Assembly: GCA_036227345.1 (NCBI GenBank)
Contig: CP109468.1
Span: forward strand, 4,712,001-4,776,000
Length of the DNA: 64,000 nucleotides
Direction: 5' to 3'
DNA from: Streptomyces sp. NBC_01463
GTDB lineage: Bacteria > Actinomycetota > Actinomycetes > Streptomycetales > Streptomycetaceae
Shown here: in pieces, positions 34,760 through 43,011 of the stretch
Layout: each line of letters opens with the position of its first letter
Numbering within the stretch: the stretch's first letter is position 1
Notes under the pieces: model-generated
Database searches by the model: none
What the model saw: the letters and a program-made list of their open reading frames with translations, nothing else
What the model was told of the DNA's origin: nothing
Translations under genes and position numbers: made by a program

Positions 34760-37303
34760 ATGCTGGGGCAACTGCGTGGGACGTCACCGCGCGCCGTCGG
34801 ACCGTATGTGACGCTGGCCCGGCTGGGCGCGGGAGGCATGGGCGAGGTCTTCCTGGCCCGCCCGGAGCGCCTCGGCGCCGGGTACGGCCCGGCGGACCTC
34901 GTGGCCATGAAGGTGATCCGCAACGAGGTGGCCCGGGACGAGGCGTATCTGCGGCGCTTCGCGCGGGAGGTCGTCGTCGCGGCATCGGTGACCAGCCCCT
35001 ACGTGGCGCGCCTCACCGACAGTGAGGTGACGGCGGAACCGCTCTGGCTGACCACCGAGTTCGTGGTCGGGCCGACCCTGGCCCAGGCCGTGGGCCGGCA
35101 CGGTCCGCTGCCGCTCGGGTCGCTCGCCCGGCTCGGTGAGGGCATGGCGCGCGCCCTGGTGGCCGTGCACGCCGCGGGAGCGACGCACCGCGACCTGAAG
35201 CCGGCGAACGTGCTGCTCGCCGCGGACGGCCCGCGGCTGATCGACTTCGGTGTGGCCCGTACGAGCACCGCCACGACCCTGACAGCGACCGGACACCTGG
35301 TCGGCACGCCCGCCTACATGTCACCCGAGCACATCGCCGGTGGGCGGCACGTGGTCGCGGCGTCCGACGTGTTCTGCCTGGCCTCGGTCCTGGCGTACGC
35401 GGCCACCGGCCGGGACCTGTTCGGGAACGGGCCGGTCGCGGCGGTGCTCTACCGGGTGGCGGAGGCCGACGCCTCACTCGACGGACTTCCCGCCGGGCTG
35501 GTTCCGCTGATCTCGGCGTCCCTGGCCAAGGACGCGGCGTCGAGGCCGACCGCGGAGGACCTCGTGGAGCGGTTCGCCGCACTGCGCGCGGCGCACGACG
35601 AGGCGGGGGACGGTTCCGGGACGGGCTGGCCGGACCCCGTGACCCGGGACATCGAGGACGAGTACCGCGACGTGACGGCGCTCTGCGCGACCGGTTCCCC
35701 GCTGCTGCCGCTGACGAATCCCGACACCGCCCAGGATCCGTACGCCGGTCGCCCGCTCGGCGCAGGCACCCTGGCTCCGCATCAGTTCCCGACCCTGGGC
35801 CCCACCCCGCCGGCATCCGCCCCGCCCCCGACGACCCGCCGTCGCGGGCGGCTCCGGGTGCTCGCGGTCATCGCGGCAGTGGCTGTGGCCGGGGCGGGAG
35901 CGGGGGCGTATCTGGCCCTGCGCGGCGGGGGTGACGGATCCGGGGACGGGGGTGGCGTACCCGGCCCGACGACGACCCTGACCCCCGCACAGCTGGTCGC
36001 CCAGGCAGGGGTCGACGACACCGGCACGGTCGACCGCAGCGGCTACGTACCGCAGTTCGCCGCGCAGCGGGCCCCCGGCTGGAAGCCCTGGCAGGGACGG
36101 TTGAGCAGGGCGCGCATGAGCTGCGCCGCGGACACCCGGGCCCTCGTGTGCCTGCTGACCAACGGCACGTACGAGGCGGTGTCCACGGTCGACGGGCACC
36201 GGCTGTGGGTGGCCAGTGGCCAGTCCGTCGTCGAGAACGGCACCGGAGAGGCCTATCGCGGGCCCAGCACCGGCACCTTGTTCATGCCGGGAGACTCCCT
36301 CGTCCCACAGGTGAGAGGCGGGCGCGCCCTGATCGCGTCGGACGGCGAACTGCAACTGCGCGACTCGCGCACCGGTGCCGTTCGCTGGCGGGCCCAGCCT
36401 CCCTCCGGACGGGGGGAGCTGAGCGAGCAGCCGCTGCTGGCGGATGACACGGTCATCGCCACCATGGAGGGGAAGTCGCTCAGCGCAGAGCCGAAGGGCG
36501 CCTCGATGCGCGCGTACGACATCACCGACGGCAGCACCCGGTGGGACCTGACACTCGACAGGGGCGACAGCCCGAGCCATGCCGAGGACGGCAGGTATGC
36601 GGCCCGGGCGCTGATCGACGGTGTGGTGTACGCGCAGACGCCCGACGGGCTTCTCGCGGTCGACGCCCGGAAGGGAGACGTCCTCGGCCGCGCGTCGCCC
36701 GCCTCGGACAGCGGCTGCCGCACCGTGTCCTCCGGCGGCGGCACGATCCTGTGCGAGAGCAGGGTGGACGACGAGCAGCCGAGCGCGGACGAGGGCAGGG
36801 CCGAGGTCCGGGTCGACCGCTACGAGGCCCGCAGCCTCAAACCCGCGGGCCACTACGCGTACCTGCTCGACGAGAAGGCCACACGCGTCGACATCAGCGT
36901 GACGGCGACCGACAGCACGTACGCCCTCGCCCGGCGCAGCGACGACGACAAGGACACCGGCCTCATCGTTCTGACGGATCTGCGCACCGGCAAGCAGACG
37001 CAGACTCTGAAGGCCCCCGTGAGCGGGCCGAGTGTGTCCACCCCGCTGCTGGCGGACGGGCAGGCGGTGTTCGCCGACAACCACTCCCTCTACGTGACAC
37101 CCCTGGACCGGAAGAGCGGCCGCCTCGGCAAGCCGAAGGCCATCCCGCTGCCGGGTGCGCCCGGTGACCGCAGCGAGACCCCGGACGACGGGAACGGATT
37201 CGTCATCCGGGACCAGATCCGGCCGCCGCAGGTCCTGATGCTGGGGGGTGTGGTCCACGTGGTCTTCGACCGCGGCACGATCTCCTCGGTGAAGCTGCCG
37301 TGA
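34760..37303 (+). CDS. Membrane Ser/Thr kinase with PQQ-like beta-propeller sensor (first of two)
   Basis: This 847-residue Hanks-type kinase has a complete catalytic domain: Gly loop GAGGMGEV (23-30), AMKVI Lys, HRDLKPAN, DFGVA and GTPAYMSPEH. A Pro-rich linker leads to one TM helix at about 367-390 (RVLAVIAAVAVAGAGAGAYL) and an outside domain of about 440 residues with PQQ/WD40-like blades (for example VDGHRLWVASG, DSRTGAVRWRA, DARKGDVLG). The ATG at 34760 follows a GGGGGCGGCGG stretch. The next gene, 31 bp on, is a paralog with the same order of domains. The propeller probably senses a cell-wall or external ligand. Confidence 0.9.
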   Translation: MLGQLRGTSPRAVGPYVTLARLGAGGMGEVFLARPERLGAGYGPADLVAMKVIRNEVARDEAYLRRFAREVVVAASVTSPYVARLTDSEVTAEPLWLTTEFVVGPTLAQAVGRHGPLPLGSLARLGEGMARALVAVHAAGATHRDLKPANVLLAADGPRLIDFGVARTSTATTLTATGHLVGTPAYMSPEHIAGGRHVVAASDVFCLASVLAYAATGRDLFGNGPVAAVLYRVAEADASLDGLPAGLVPLISASLAKDAASRPTAEDLVERFAALRAAHDEAGDGSGTGWPDPVTRDIEDEYRDVTALCATGSPLLPLTNPDTAQDPYAGRPLGAGTLAPHQFPTLGPTPPASAPPPTTRRRGRLRVLAVIAAVAVAGAGAGAYLALRGGGDGSGDGGGVPGPTTTLTPAQLVAQAGVDDTGTVDRSGYVPQFAAQRAPGWKPWQGRLSRARMSCAADTRALVCLLTNGTYEAVSTVDGHRLWVASGQSVVENGTGEAYRGPSTGTLFMPGDSLVPQVRGGRALIASDGELQLRDSRTGAVRWRAQPPSGRGELSEQPLLADDTVIATMEGKSLSAEPKGASMRAYDITDGSTRWDLTLDRGDSPSHAEDGRYAARALIDGVVYAQTPDGLLAVDARKGDVLGRASPASDSGCRTVSSGGGTILCESRVDDEQPSADEGRAEVRVDRYEARSLKPAGHYAYLLDEKATRVDISVTATDSTYALARRSDDDKDTGLIVLTDLRTGKQTQTLKAPVSGPSVSTPLLADGQAVFADNHSLYVTPLDRKSGRLGKPKAIPLPGAPGDRSETPDDGNGFVIRDQIRPPQVLMLGGVVHVVFDRGTISSVKLP

Positions 37304-37334
37304 GCGGGGCCCGCACCGCGGACAAGGACTCGCC

Positions 37335-39677
37335 GTGCTGACCCCCTGGCAGGGGCCGATCCGGCGCATCGGCCCTTACCGGCTCATCGGCCGGATCGGC
37401 GCGGGCGGAATGGGCGAGGTGTTCCTGGCGCGCCGGGAGGCCGCGGGCGGTGTCGTGGCCGGGCCACTCGTCGCCGTGAAGACCCTGACGGCGCCGGCCG
37501 ACGAGACCGGCTCCGACTTCCGGACCCGTTTCCGCCGCGAGATCCGGGCGGCGCACGCGGTCACGGGGCCGTACACCGCCGCGCTCCTCGACGGCGACGC
37601 CGATGCCGAGGACGCCTGGCTGGCCATGGAGTACGTCGCCGGTCCCGCGCTGGGCGACGCGGTGGTCCGCTGCGGCCCGCTGCCGGTCCCGGCGGTACGA
37701 ACCCTGGGCGCGGGGCTCGCCCGGGCGCTGGACGCGGTGCACACCGCGCGTGTCCTGCACCGCGACCTCAAACCCGGCAACGTGCTGCTCACCGCCGACG
37801 GGCCGCGGCTGATCGACTTCGGCATCGCGCAGGCCTTCGACGCGACGGCCCTCACCGCGACGGGCCTGCTCATCGGCACCCCGGGCTATATGGCACCCGA
37901 GGTGCTGACGGGCACCAGCGGGCAGGTGCCCGCGTCGGACGTGTTCTGCCTGGGCGCGGTCCTGTGCTTCGCCGCGACAGGCCGTGGCCCCTTCGACGAC
38001 GAGGAACCGGCGTCGGTGCTGTACCGCATCGCGTCCGGCGCCGCGGACCTGTCGGCGCTGCCACCGGCGCTGCGCGATGTGATCAACTCCTGTCTGCAGC
38101 CCGATCCTGCGGCGCGCCCCACGGCTGCGGAACTGGCGGCGGAGCTGTCGGCGGAGCCGTCCCGCACCACCCCCGGCCGACCGCTGTGGCCGGCCTCCTA
38201 CCTCTCTCTCTTCGCCGCGCACCGCGAAGCCGTGGAACGCTGCGAACAGGCTTCGGGCACCGTCCCGTTGGAGCAGGCGGCCACCTCCGCCGCCACCCCG
38301 GCTCCGCCCCTCGTCGCGCCGCCCTCGCCGACGGCGGTCTCCGGGCGTCCCGGGCCGCCGTCTTCGGCGCCACCCGCCACGCTCAGGCGGTGGCCGTTGG
38401 CCGCGACGGCCGCGGCCCTGGTCGCCGCGCTCGCCGTCACGCTGGCCGTGGTGCTGCCCGACGACAGCACACGCACCCCGGCTCCGGCGGCGGAGGACAA
38501 ACCGAAGGTGAAGCAGACCGGCCCGTTCGCCGTTCCGGACGGGGACGCCGCACACAGCGGCGAGTTCACCGCTGCCGCACTCGACGGGAAACAGCGGCCT
38601 GACGGCTGGCGCGCCTGGGCCCGCAGCGTCAAGGGCGCCGGAGCGACCGGTGGTTGCACGGCCGCTGCGGGGCTGCTCGTCTGCGGAGACGGGCACGGAG
38701 CCGCCCGCGCCCTCGATCTGGCCACCGGCAAGGAGAAGTGGCGTACGGAGGCTTTCGACGAGAGCAGGACGGCCGACGACAGCTTCCCGGAGACGCCGCC
38801 GGGCGACCCCGCCATCGCCCCCGTCACGGACGGCACCCTCTTCTTCGTGCCCGCGGAGGCCGGGGTCAGCGCCGTGGACGCGGCGACGGGCCTGGTCAAG
38901 TGGCGTTACCAGCGCGCAAGTTACACAGGGCTGCGGGCGCTGACCTACGCGGACGGCCGACTGTACGTCGCGCACATCGACGACCAGGCGGCCTCCGATG
39001 CCGAACTCGTCGAAGTGCAGGCACTGCGCACGAAGGACGGCGCCCAGGAGTGGACCGGCCACCTGCCGGAGGCCAACGGCCCCTTGATCGTCCACGACGA
39101 GCAGCTCTATCTGACCCTGGCCGACGGATCGGTGGCCGCTCTGGACACCACCGCAGCCGTGCCGTCGCCGCGGATCCGCGACGACATCGACTGCTCCGGC
39201 CTGCTCGCGCACGACGACACCCTGCTGTGCTGGTCGACCCGGCGCAGCGGCGTCCTCCTCCTCGCCCCGGACACGCTCGTGACCCGGCGGACCCTGGCCC
39301 CGTCGGCCACTCCCGCCGCCGCGCCGGTGGCAGGTGACCGCGACATCCTTGTCCTGCGGGACACGAGCGGACGCCTGAAGGGTTTCGACTGGCCGACGGG
39401 CAAGCCCCTCTGGGACCGCCCCGCACCGACGTCGACCACCGGCCTGGCCCTCGCCGACACCCGCGTCCTGGCGGTGGGGCGACGAGAGCTACGCACATTG
39501 GACATCACCGACGGCTCCACAGCGGGCACCACACACCTCCCCACCCCCGAGGGCCTCCGCCTGGACCTCGGCCCACTCGCCGAGCCACTGTGGCTGGGCG
39601 GCGTCCTGTACCTCACGGCACAGACGGGAATCACGGGCTCGATCGCGGCACCTGGTGCGGCTGTGCCGAAGGGATAG
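37335..39677 (+). CDS. Membrane Ser/Thr kinase with PQQ-like beta-propeller sensor (second of two)
   Basis: This 780-residue kinase is colinear with the one upstream: RIGAGGMGEVFLARR, HRDLKPGN, DFGIA and GTPGYMAPEV, then a Ser/Pro linker, a TM helix at about 355-377 and PQQ-like blades with DLATGKEKWRT, DAATGLVKWRYQ and DITDGSTAGT. The clear blade repeats make it the better example of the family. The start is GTG at 37335; no ATG precedes the conserved GPIRRIGPYRLIGRIGAGG region. The pair probably arose by tandem duplication and is likely co-transcribed. Confidence 0.9.
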   Translation: MLTPWQGPIRRIGPYRLIGRIGAGGMGEVFLARREAAGGVVAGPLVAVKTLTAPADETGSDFRTRFRREIRAAHAVTGPYTAALLDGDADAEDAWLAMEYVAGPALGDAVVRCGPLPVPAVRTLGAGLARALDAVHTARVLHRDLKPGNVLLTADGPRLIDFGIAQAFDATALTATGLLIGTPGYMAPEVLTGTSGQVPASDVFCLGAVLCFAATGRGPFDDEEPASVLYRIASGAADLSALPPALRDVINSCLQPDPAARPTAAELAAELSAEPSRTTPGRPLWPASYLSLFAAHREAVERCEQASGTVPLEQAATSAATPAPPLVAPPSPTAVSGRPGPPSSAPPATLRRWPLAATAAALVAALAVTLAVVLPDDSTRTPAPAAEDKPKVKQTGPFAVPDGDAAHSGEFTAAALDGKQRPDGWRAWARSVKGAGATGGCTAAAGLLVCGDGHGAARALDLATGKEKWRTEAFDESRTADDSFPETPPGDPAIAPVTDGTLFFVPAEAGVSAVDAATGLVKWRYQRASYTGLRALTYADGRLYVAHIDDQAASDAELVEVQALRTKDGAQEWTGHLPEANGPLIVHDEQLYLTLADGSVAALDTTAAVPSPRIRDDIDCSGLLAHDDTLLCWSTRRSGVLLLAPDTLVTRRTLAPSATPAAAPVAGDRDILVLRDTSGRLKGFDWPTGKPLWDRPAPTSTTGLALADTRVLAVGRRELRTLDITDGSTAGTTHLPTPEGLRLDLGPLAEPLWLGGVLYLTAQTGITGSIAAPGAAVPKG

Positions 39678-39765
39678 CGAGGGCCGAGGGGGGCATCGGT
39701 GCCGCCCGGAGCAGGGACATGAGCGGAGGCAGGAAGCGGCGACGGGCGCTAAGCCCCTTCCGGTC

Positions 39766-40131
39766 AACACCCGTTGCTGGGCCGAGGAGGTGGACACCGG
39801 TGGCGCGTCCGAGGCGGTCGTCGACCACGGTTCGCCCGAGAACCCGGCGGCGGGCACGGCCGACGGCCCGGAGGGCGGGGGCGCGGTCAGCACCGTCACC
39901 GACACCTTCCCGGCGGCGAGGCTGACCGTCACCAAGCACGTGGTCAACGGCGGATCGGGCCGGTGCGGCTTCGGTCCCGACTGCACCACGGACCAGGGCG
40001 ACGTGGCCCTCGCGGCGGACGACAGCGCCTTCTCCCTGAAGGGCGGCGAGGAGCGCGAAATCAGCGTGCCCGAGAGCGCGGAGTGCGCGGGCTGCCGCGG
40101 AGCCTGCCACCCAGCGCGACGCCCACTCTGA
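39766..40131 (+). pseudogene. Relic of a DUF5979-type surface-protein repeat
   Basis: The frame reads EEVDTGGASEAVVDHG, then VSTVTDTFPAARLTVTKHVV, DCTTDQGDVALAADDSAFSLK and GGEEREISVPESAEC before it becomes random and stops. This is the strand order of DUF5979 repeats found in large wall-anchored actinobacterial proteins (VTVTNTY..GSLTVTK, C..GEVTL....F.L..G, VPEGA.C). Only about one and a third repeats remain, without a signal peptide, start or sorting motif, so this is a broken piece. It occupies most of the 510-base gap between the kinase and response-regulator genes. Confidence 0.5.
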
Positions 40132-40187
40132 CCTGCTGAGATGCGCGGAGAGGCCGCCGCGCGAGGAGGCCGCAGCGTCTCGACGGC

Positions 40188-40862
40188 TCAGGCCAGGCCC
40201 GCCCCGAGGGCGCGGCGCACGGCGTCGGCGCGGTCCTTGATGTCCGCCTTGGCGAAGAGGTTGTTGATGTGCGTCTTCACCGTGGCCTCGCTGATGAAGA
40301 GCTTCTCGGCGATGGCACGGTTCGGCAGGCCCTGGCCGATCAGGGCGAGGACCTCGCGTTCGCGCGGGGTGATGTCACCGGGCAGCGGCTGTCCTGCGGG
40401 TCCGGAGGCCGGGGGCCTGGTGCGGGCCGTGGCCAGGAGGCGGTTCTGGACTTCGCGGTCGAGGACGGACTGCCCCGCGGCGGCGGCGCGGATGGCGCGG
40501 GTGATGTCCTGGCGCCCGGCGTTCTTGGTGAGGTAGCCGATGGCGCCGGCGCTCAGCGCGGCGAGGATGGAGTCGTCGTCGGCGAACGTGGTCAGGATGA
40601 CCACGGCGACCCCGGGGTGCTCCTCGGTGAGCCGCCGGGTCGCCTCGGTGCCGTCCATCACGGGCATCCGCAGGTCCATCAGGACCACGTCGACCGGTCC
40701 TGCGGCGACTGCGGCGAGTACTTCGGTGCCGTCGGCGGCCGAGGCGACGACGTCGATGTCCTCGGCCAGACCGAGGACCGCTGCCAGCGGCTCCCGTACG
40801 GCAGCCTGGTCGTCGGCGACGATCACCCGCAGCCGCTGGGGATTCTGCGTCGGTTCACTCAT
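40188..40862 (-). CDS. NarL/LuxR-type response regulator
   Basis: This 224-residue regulator has a receiver domain (acidic pair in VIVADDQAAV, phospho-acceptor in VVLMDLRMPVMDG, Lys in GYLTKNAG) and a LuxR HTH at the C-terminus (ITPREREVLALIGQG, EATVKTHINNLFAKA). Its ATG overlaps the stop of the sensor kinase by 4 bp, so the two form a matched pair. Target genes are unknown; the kinase lies in an operon that begins with a membrane protein gene at 42654. Confidence 0.92.
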   Translation of the reverse strand: MSEPTQNPQRLRVIVADDQAAVREPLAAVLGLAEDIDVVASAADGTEVLAAVAAGPVDVVLMDLRMPVMDGTEATRRLTEEHPGVAVVILTTFADDDSILAALSAGAIGYLTKNAGRQDITRAIRAAAAGQSVLDREVQNRLLATARTRPPASGPAGQPLPGDITPREREVLALIGQGLPNRAIAEKLFISEATVKTHINNLFAKADIKDRADAVRRALGAGLA

Positions 40863-42106
40863 CCCGGAATCACTGCCTCCACTTGCCAGCCGCCCTCGTC
40901 CGGTCCTTCGGTGACCGGGCCCGCAGTGATCGTGCCACCCAGCAGGGCGACCCGTTCCCGCATGCCGATCAGCCCCATTCCGCTGCCGACGCCCGCGCGC
41001 ACCGCACGGGTGGCCGCGCTGTTACGGATCCTCAGTGTCGTCGACGCGGCGTCGAACGTCAGCTCCACGCGGACCTCGCCGCCGGGCGCGTGCCGGACGG
41101 CGTTGGTCAGCGCCTCCTGCGCGATCCGCAGCAGGTTCTGCGTGACCCGGGACGGTACGTCGCGCACGGTGCCGGTGAGGACGAGGGCGTCGCGGTGGCC
41201 GGACGAGTCGAGCATCGCGGTCAGACTGCCCACCAGCGGCAGGGAGTCCTCACGGAGCGCATGGACGGTCCACTGGGCCTGCTTCAGGCTCTCCTTGACC
41301 ATGCTGTGCGCCTTCTGGTTCGCCTCACGGACCTTCTCCAGGTCACCGGTTTCGATCAGGGCGTCCGCCAGTTCCAGCTGCATGTTGATGCCGGCGAGGG
41401 AGTGGGCCAGGACGTCGTGCACGTCGCGGGCGATCCGTCCCCGCTCGGTGAGGACGGCGGCCTGGGCCTCGGCGCGGGCGGCCCGCTCGGCGGACTCCGC
41501 GGCCTCGATGACCGCCTGGACGGCGCGCCGGCGGCTGCGGTTGATGATGCCGAGGACGACCGGGGTGGCGGTGGCCAGACCGACCGCCCAGGGCAGCAGG
41601 TGGTGGCCGGGGCCGATGCGGAAGTACAGGACTCCGCCGCACAGCAGGCCGCAGAACGCCGCGAGGGCCAGGGCCTGCCTGGGCTGCAGCCGGTATCCGG
41701 CGTGGCCGACGATGAAGAACGCGAAGAGGTAGCTCGATCCGCTGCGGCTGACGGCGATCAGGGCGGCCGCGGCGACGATGCCGAGGGTCAGCCAGACCAG
41801 GGCGACGCGGGGCGGGACCCGGCGCTCGGGCAGGTGCCGGGCGAGGAGGGCGAGGGAGTTGACGACGATGAGCACGGCGACCGCGAGGCCCCGGCCGCTG
41901 AGACCGATCGGCCGCACCGTGAGGAACGCGGAGCCGATGACGAACAGGGTCAGGACCCAGCCCACGCGAGGATCGTGACCTGTGAAGGCCAGGGGGCCGG
42001 ACGCTCGATACGGGGCCGGGCCCGTATCGAGCGCGCTCTCCTCTGCGGGAGTGCTCTGCTTCTCCGGGACGCTCTGTGCTTCGGGCACGGCGTGACCATA
42101 GTCCAC
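40859..42106 (-). CDS. NarL-type sensor histidine kinase
   Basis: This 415-residue kinase has a polar N-terminal tail, about six TM helices (residues about 45-200), and a HisKA_3 motif RGRIARDVHDVLAHSLAGIN with the phospho-acceptor His. An HATPase domain (EALTNAVRHAPGG, GSGMGLIGMRERVALLGG) ends the protein. The start is uncertain: GTG at 42106, two bases after the stop of the upstream gene, or GTG at 42088. Both lie outside conserved parts. It should phosphorylate the overlapping response regulator. Confidence 0.88.
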   Translation of the reverse strand: MDYGHAVPEAQSVPEKQSTPAEESALDTGPAPYRASGPLAFTGHDPRVGWVLTLFVIGSAFLTVRPIGLSGRGLAVAVLIVVNSLALLARHLPERRVPPRVALVWLTLGIVAAAALIAVSRSGSSYLFAFFIVGHAGYRLQPRQALALAAFCGLLCGGVLYFRIGPGHHLLPWAVGLATATPVVLGIINRSRRRAVQAVIEAAESAERAARAEAQAAVLTERGRIARDVHDVLAHSLAGINMQLELADALIETGDLEKVREANQKAHSMVKESLKQAQWTVHALREDSLPLVGSLTAMLDSSGHRDALVLTGTVRDVPSRVTQNLLRIAQEALTNAVRHAPGGEVRVELTFDAASTTLRIRNSAATRAVRAGVGSGMGLIGMRERVALLGGTITAGPVTEGPDEGGWQVEAVIPG

Positions 42107-42108
42107 GG

Positions 42109-42654
42109 TCAGGCCGCGCGGTCGAGAGAGGGCGCCGGGTGCGTCGCCGCGGCCGTCCGCGCCTGCTTGCCGTTCACCATCCGGCTTCGGACGAAGATCG
42201 TCGCGAGTCGCGTGACGACCTCGGTGAGGGCCATCAGGACGAAGGCCGCGACCCAGGCCTGGTCGGTGGTGATGTGGTGGGCGATGCTGAACCGCGCGAC
42301 GTTGTCGCCGCCGCCGTGCGAGACCCAGAACTGGAAGCCCATACGGGCGCCCATGCCGAGCACCCAGAGGATCGCGGAGACCGCACCGGCCTTGATCAGC
42401 AGGTGCTCGCCCGCAACCCGGATGCGGGTGTAGACGCCGCCCGCGATGCCGAGCGCCGCGCCGACGGCCACGAGCGCGCCGATCAGCACCAGGTCGTTGC
42501 CCGAGGTGGGCACGCTGTCGAGGTACGTGTGGGCCACGAAGGCCACGATCCCCAGCGGGATCAGGAAGGTCTTGAGGTCGAGACGGCCTTCCCGCAGTTG
42601 CCGGAAGACGATCAGGACGAGGGCGATGTCGGTGATCCACTCGGTCGTTGTCAT
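42109..42654 (-). CDS. Integral membrane protein, function unknown
   Basis: This 181-residue protein has about five TM helices (ITDIALVLIVFRQL, FLIPLGIVAFVAHTYL, LVLIGALVAVGAALGIAGGVY, AGAVSAILWVLGMGARM, WVAAFVLMALTEVV) and a short basic tail. It is like the DUF1453/CcdC-type membrane proteins found next to sensor kinases in Streptomyces, but I cannot assign a function. Two bases separate its stop from the kinase start, so the three genes form an operon. The ATG at 42654 has GGGGGC upstream. The most eroded tRNA fragment lies 190 bp upstream. Confidence 0.75.
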   Translation of the reverse strand: MTTTEWITDIALVLIVFRQLREGRLDLKTFLIPLGIVAFVAHTYLDSVPTSGNDLVLIGALVAVGAALGIAGGVYTRIRVAGEHLLIKAGAVSAILWVLGMGARMGFQFWVSHGGGDNVARFSIAHHITTDQAWVAAFVLMALTEVVTRLATIFVRSRMVNGKQARTAAATHPAPSLDRAA

Positions 42655-42847
42655 GCCCCCAAGCCTGCTGGCGCAGGGCCTCGCGCACCTGGACCCATGG
42701 GTGGAACGACGGGTGGAGATCGGCGCCCCGCAGACCTCCACCCCACCTGCTCCTGCTCCCTGCGCCTCTGCGCCGTACGGCTCGGCGAGGCGGGTGCGGA
42801 GGTCCGCCACGGTCGGCCGCCGGCCCGGGGCTTTGGGTTCGAGCTGT

Positions 42848-42877
42848 GGAGCGGGTGACGAGAACCGAACGCGCGCC
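42848..42877 (-). repeat. tRNA-Gly(CCC) 3'-end fragment, copy 1 (most eroded)
   Basis: On the minus strand it matches the T-arm and acceptor end of tRNA-Gly ending ...TCGTCACCCGCTCC, with changes in the T-loop and nothing of the anticodon arm. To its left is a decayed half-hairpin (AGCCCCGGGCC), as in the cleaner copies. It has no 5' half, so it is not a working tRNA but an old attachment-type duplication. It lies in the 357-base gap 42655-43011, which shows no other gene. Confidence 0.65.
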
Positions 42878-43011
42878 CGCGGCGGACGGCCGCCGCCGGG
42901 AGCGGCGACACACACCCGCAGCAGCTCATCCGCCGCAGGGCGCCGTGGAAGGATCGCGGCAAACCGGACATCGATCTGGCCGGTTCGAGAACTCTGCGCG
43001 GGGGAGAAGCG

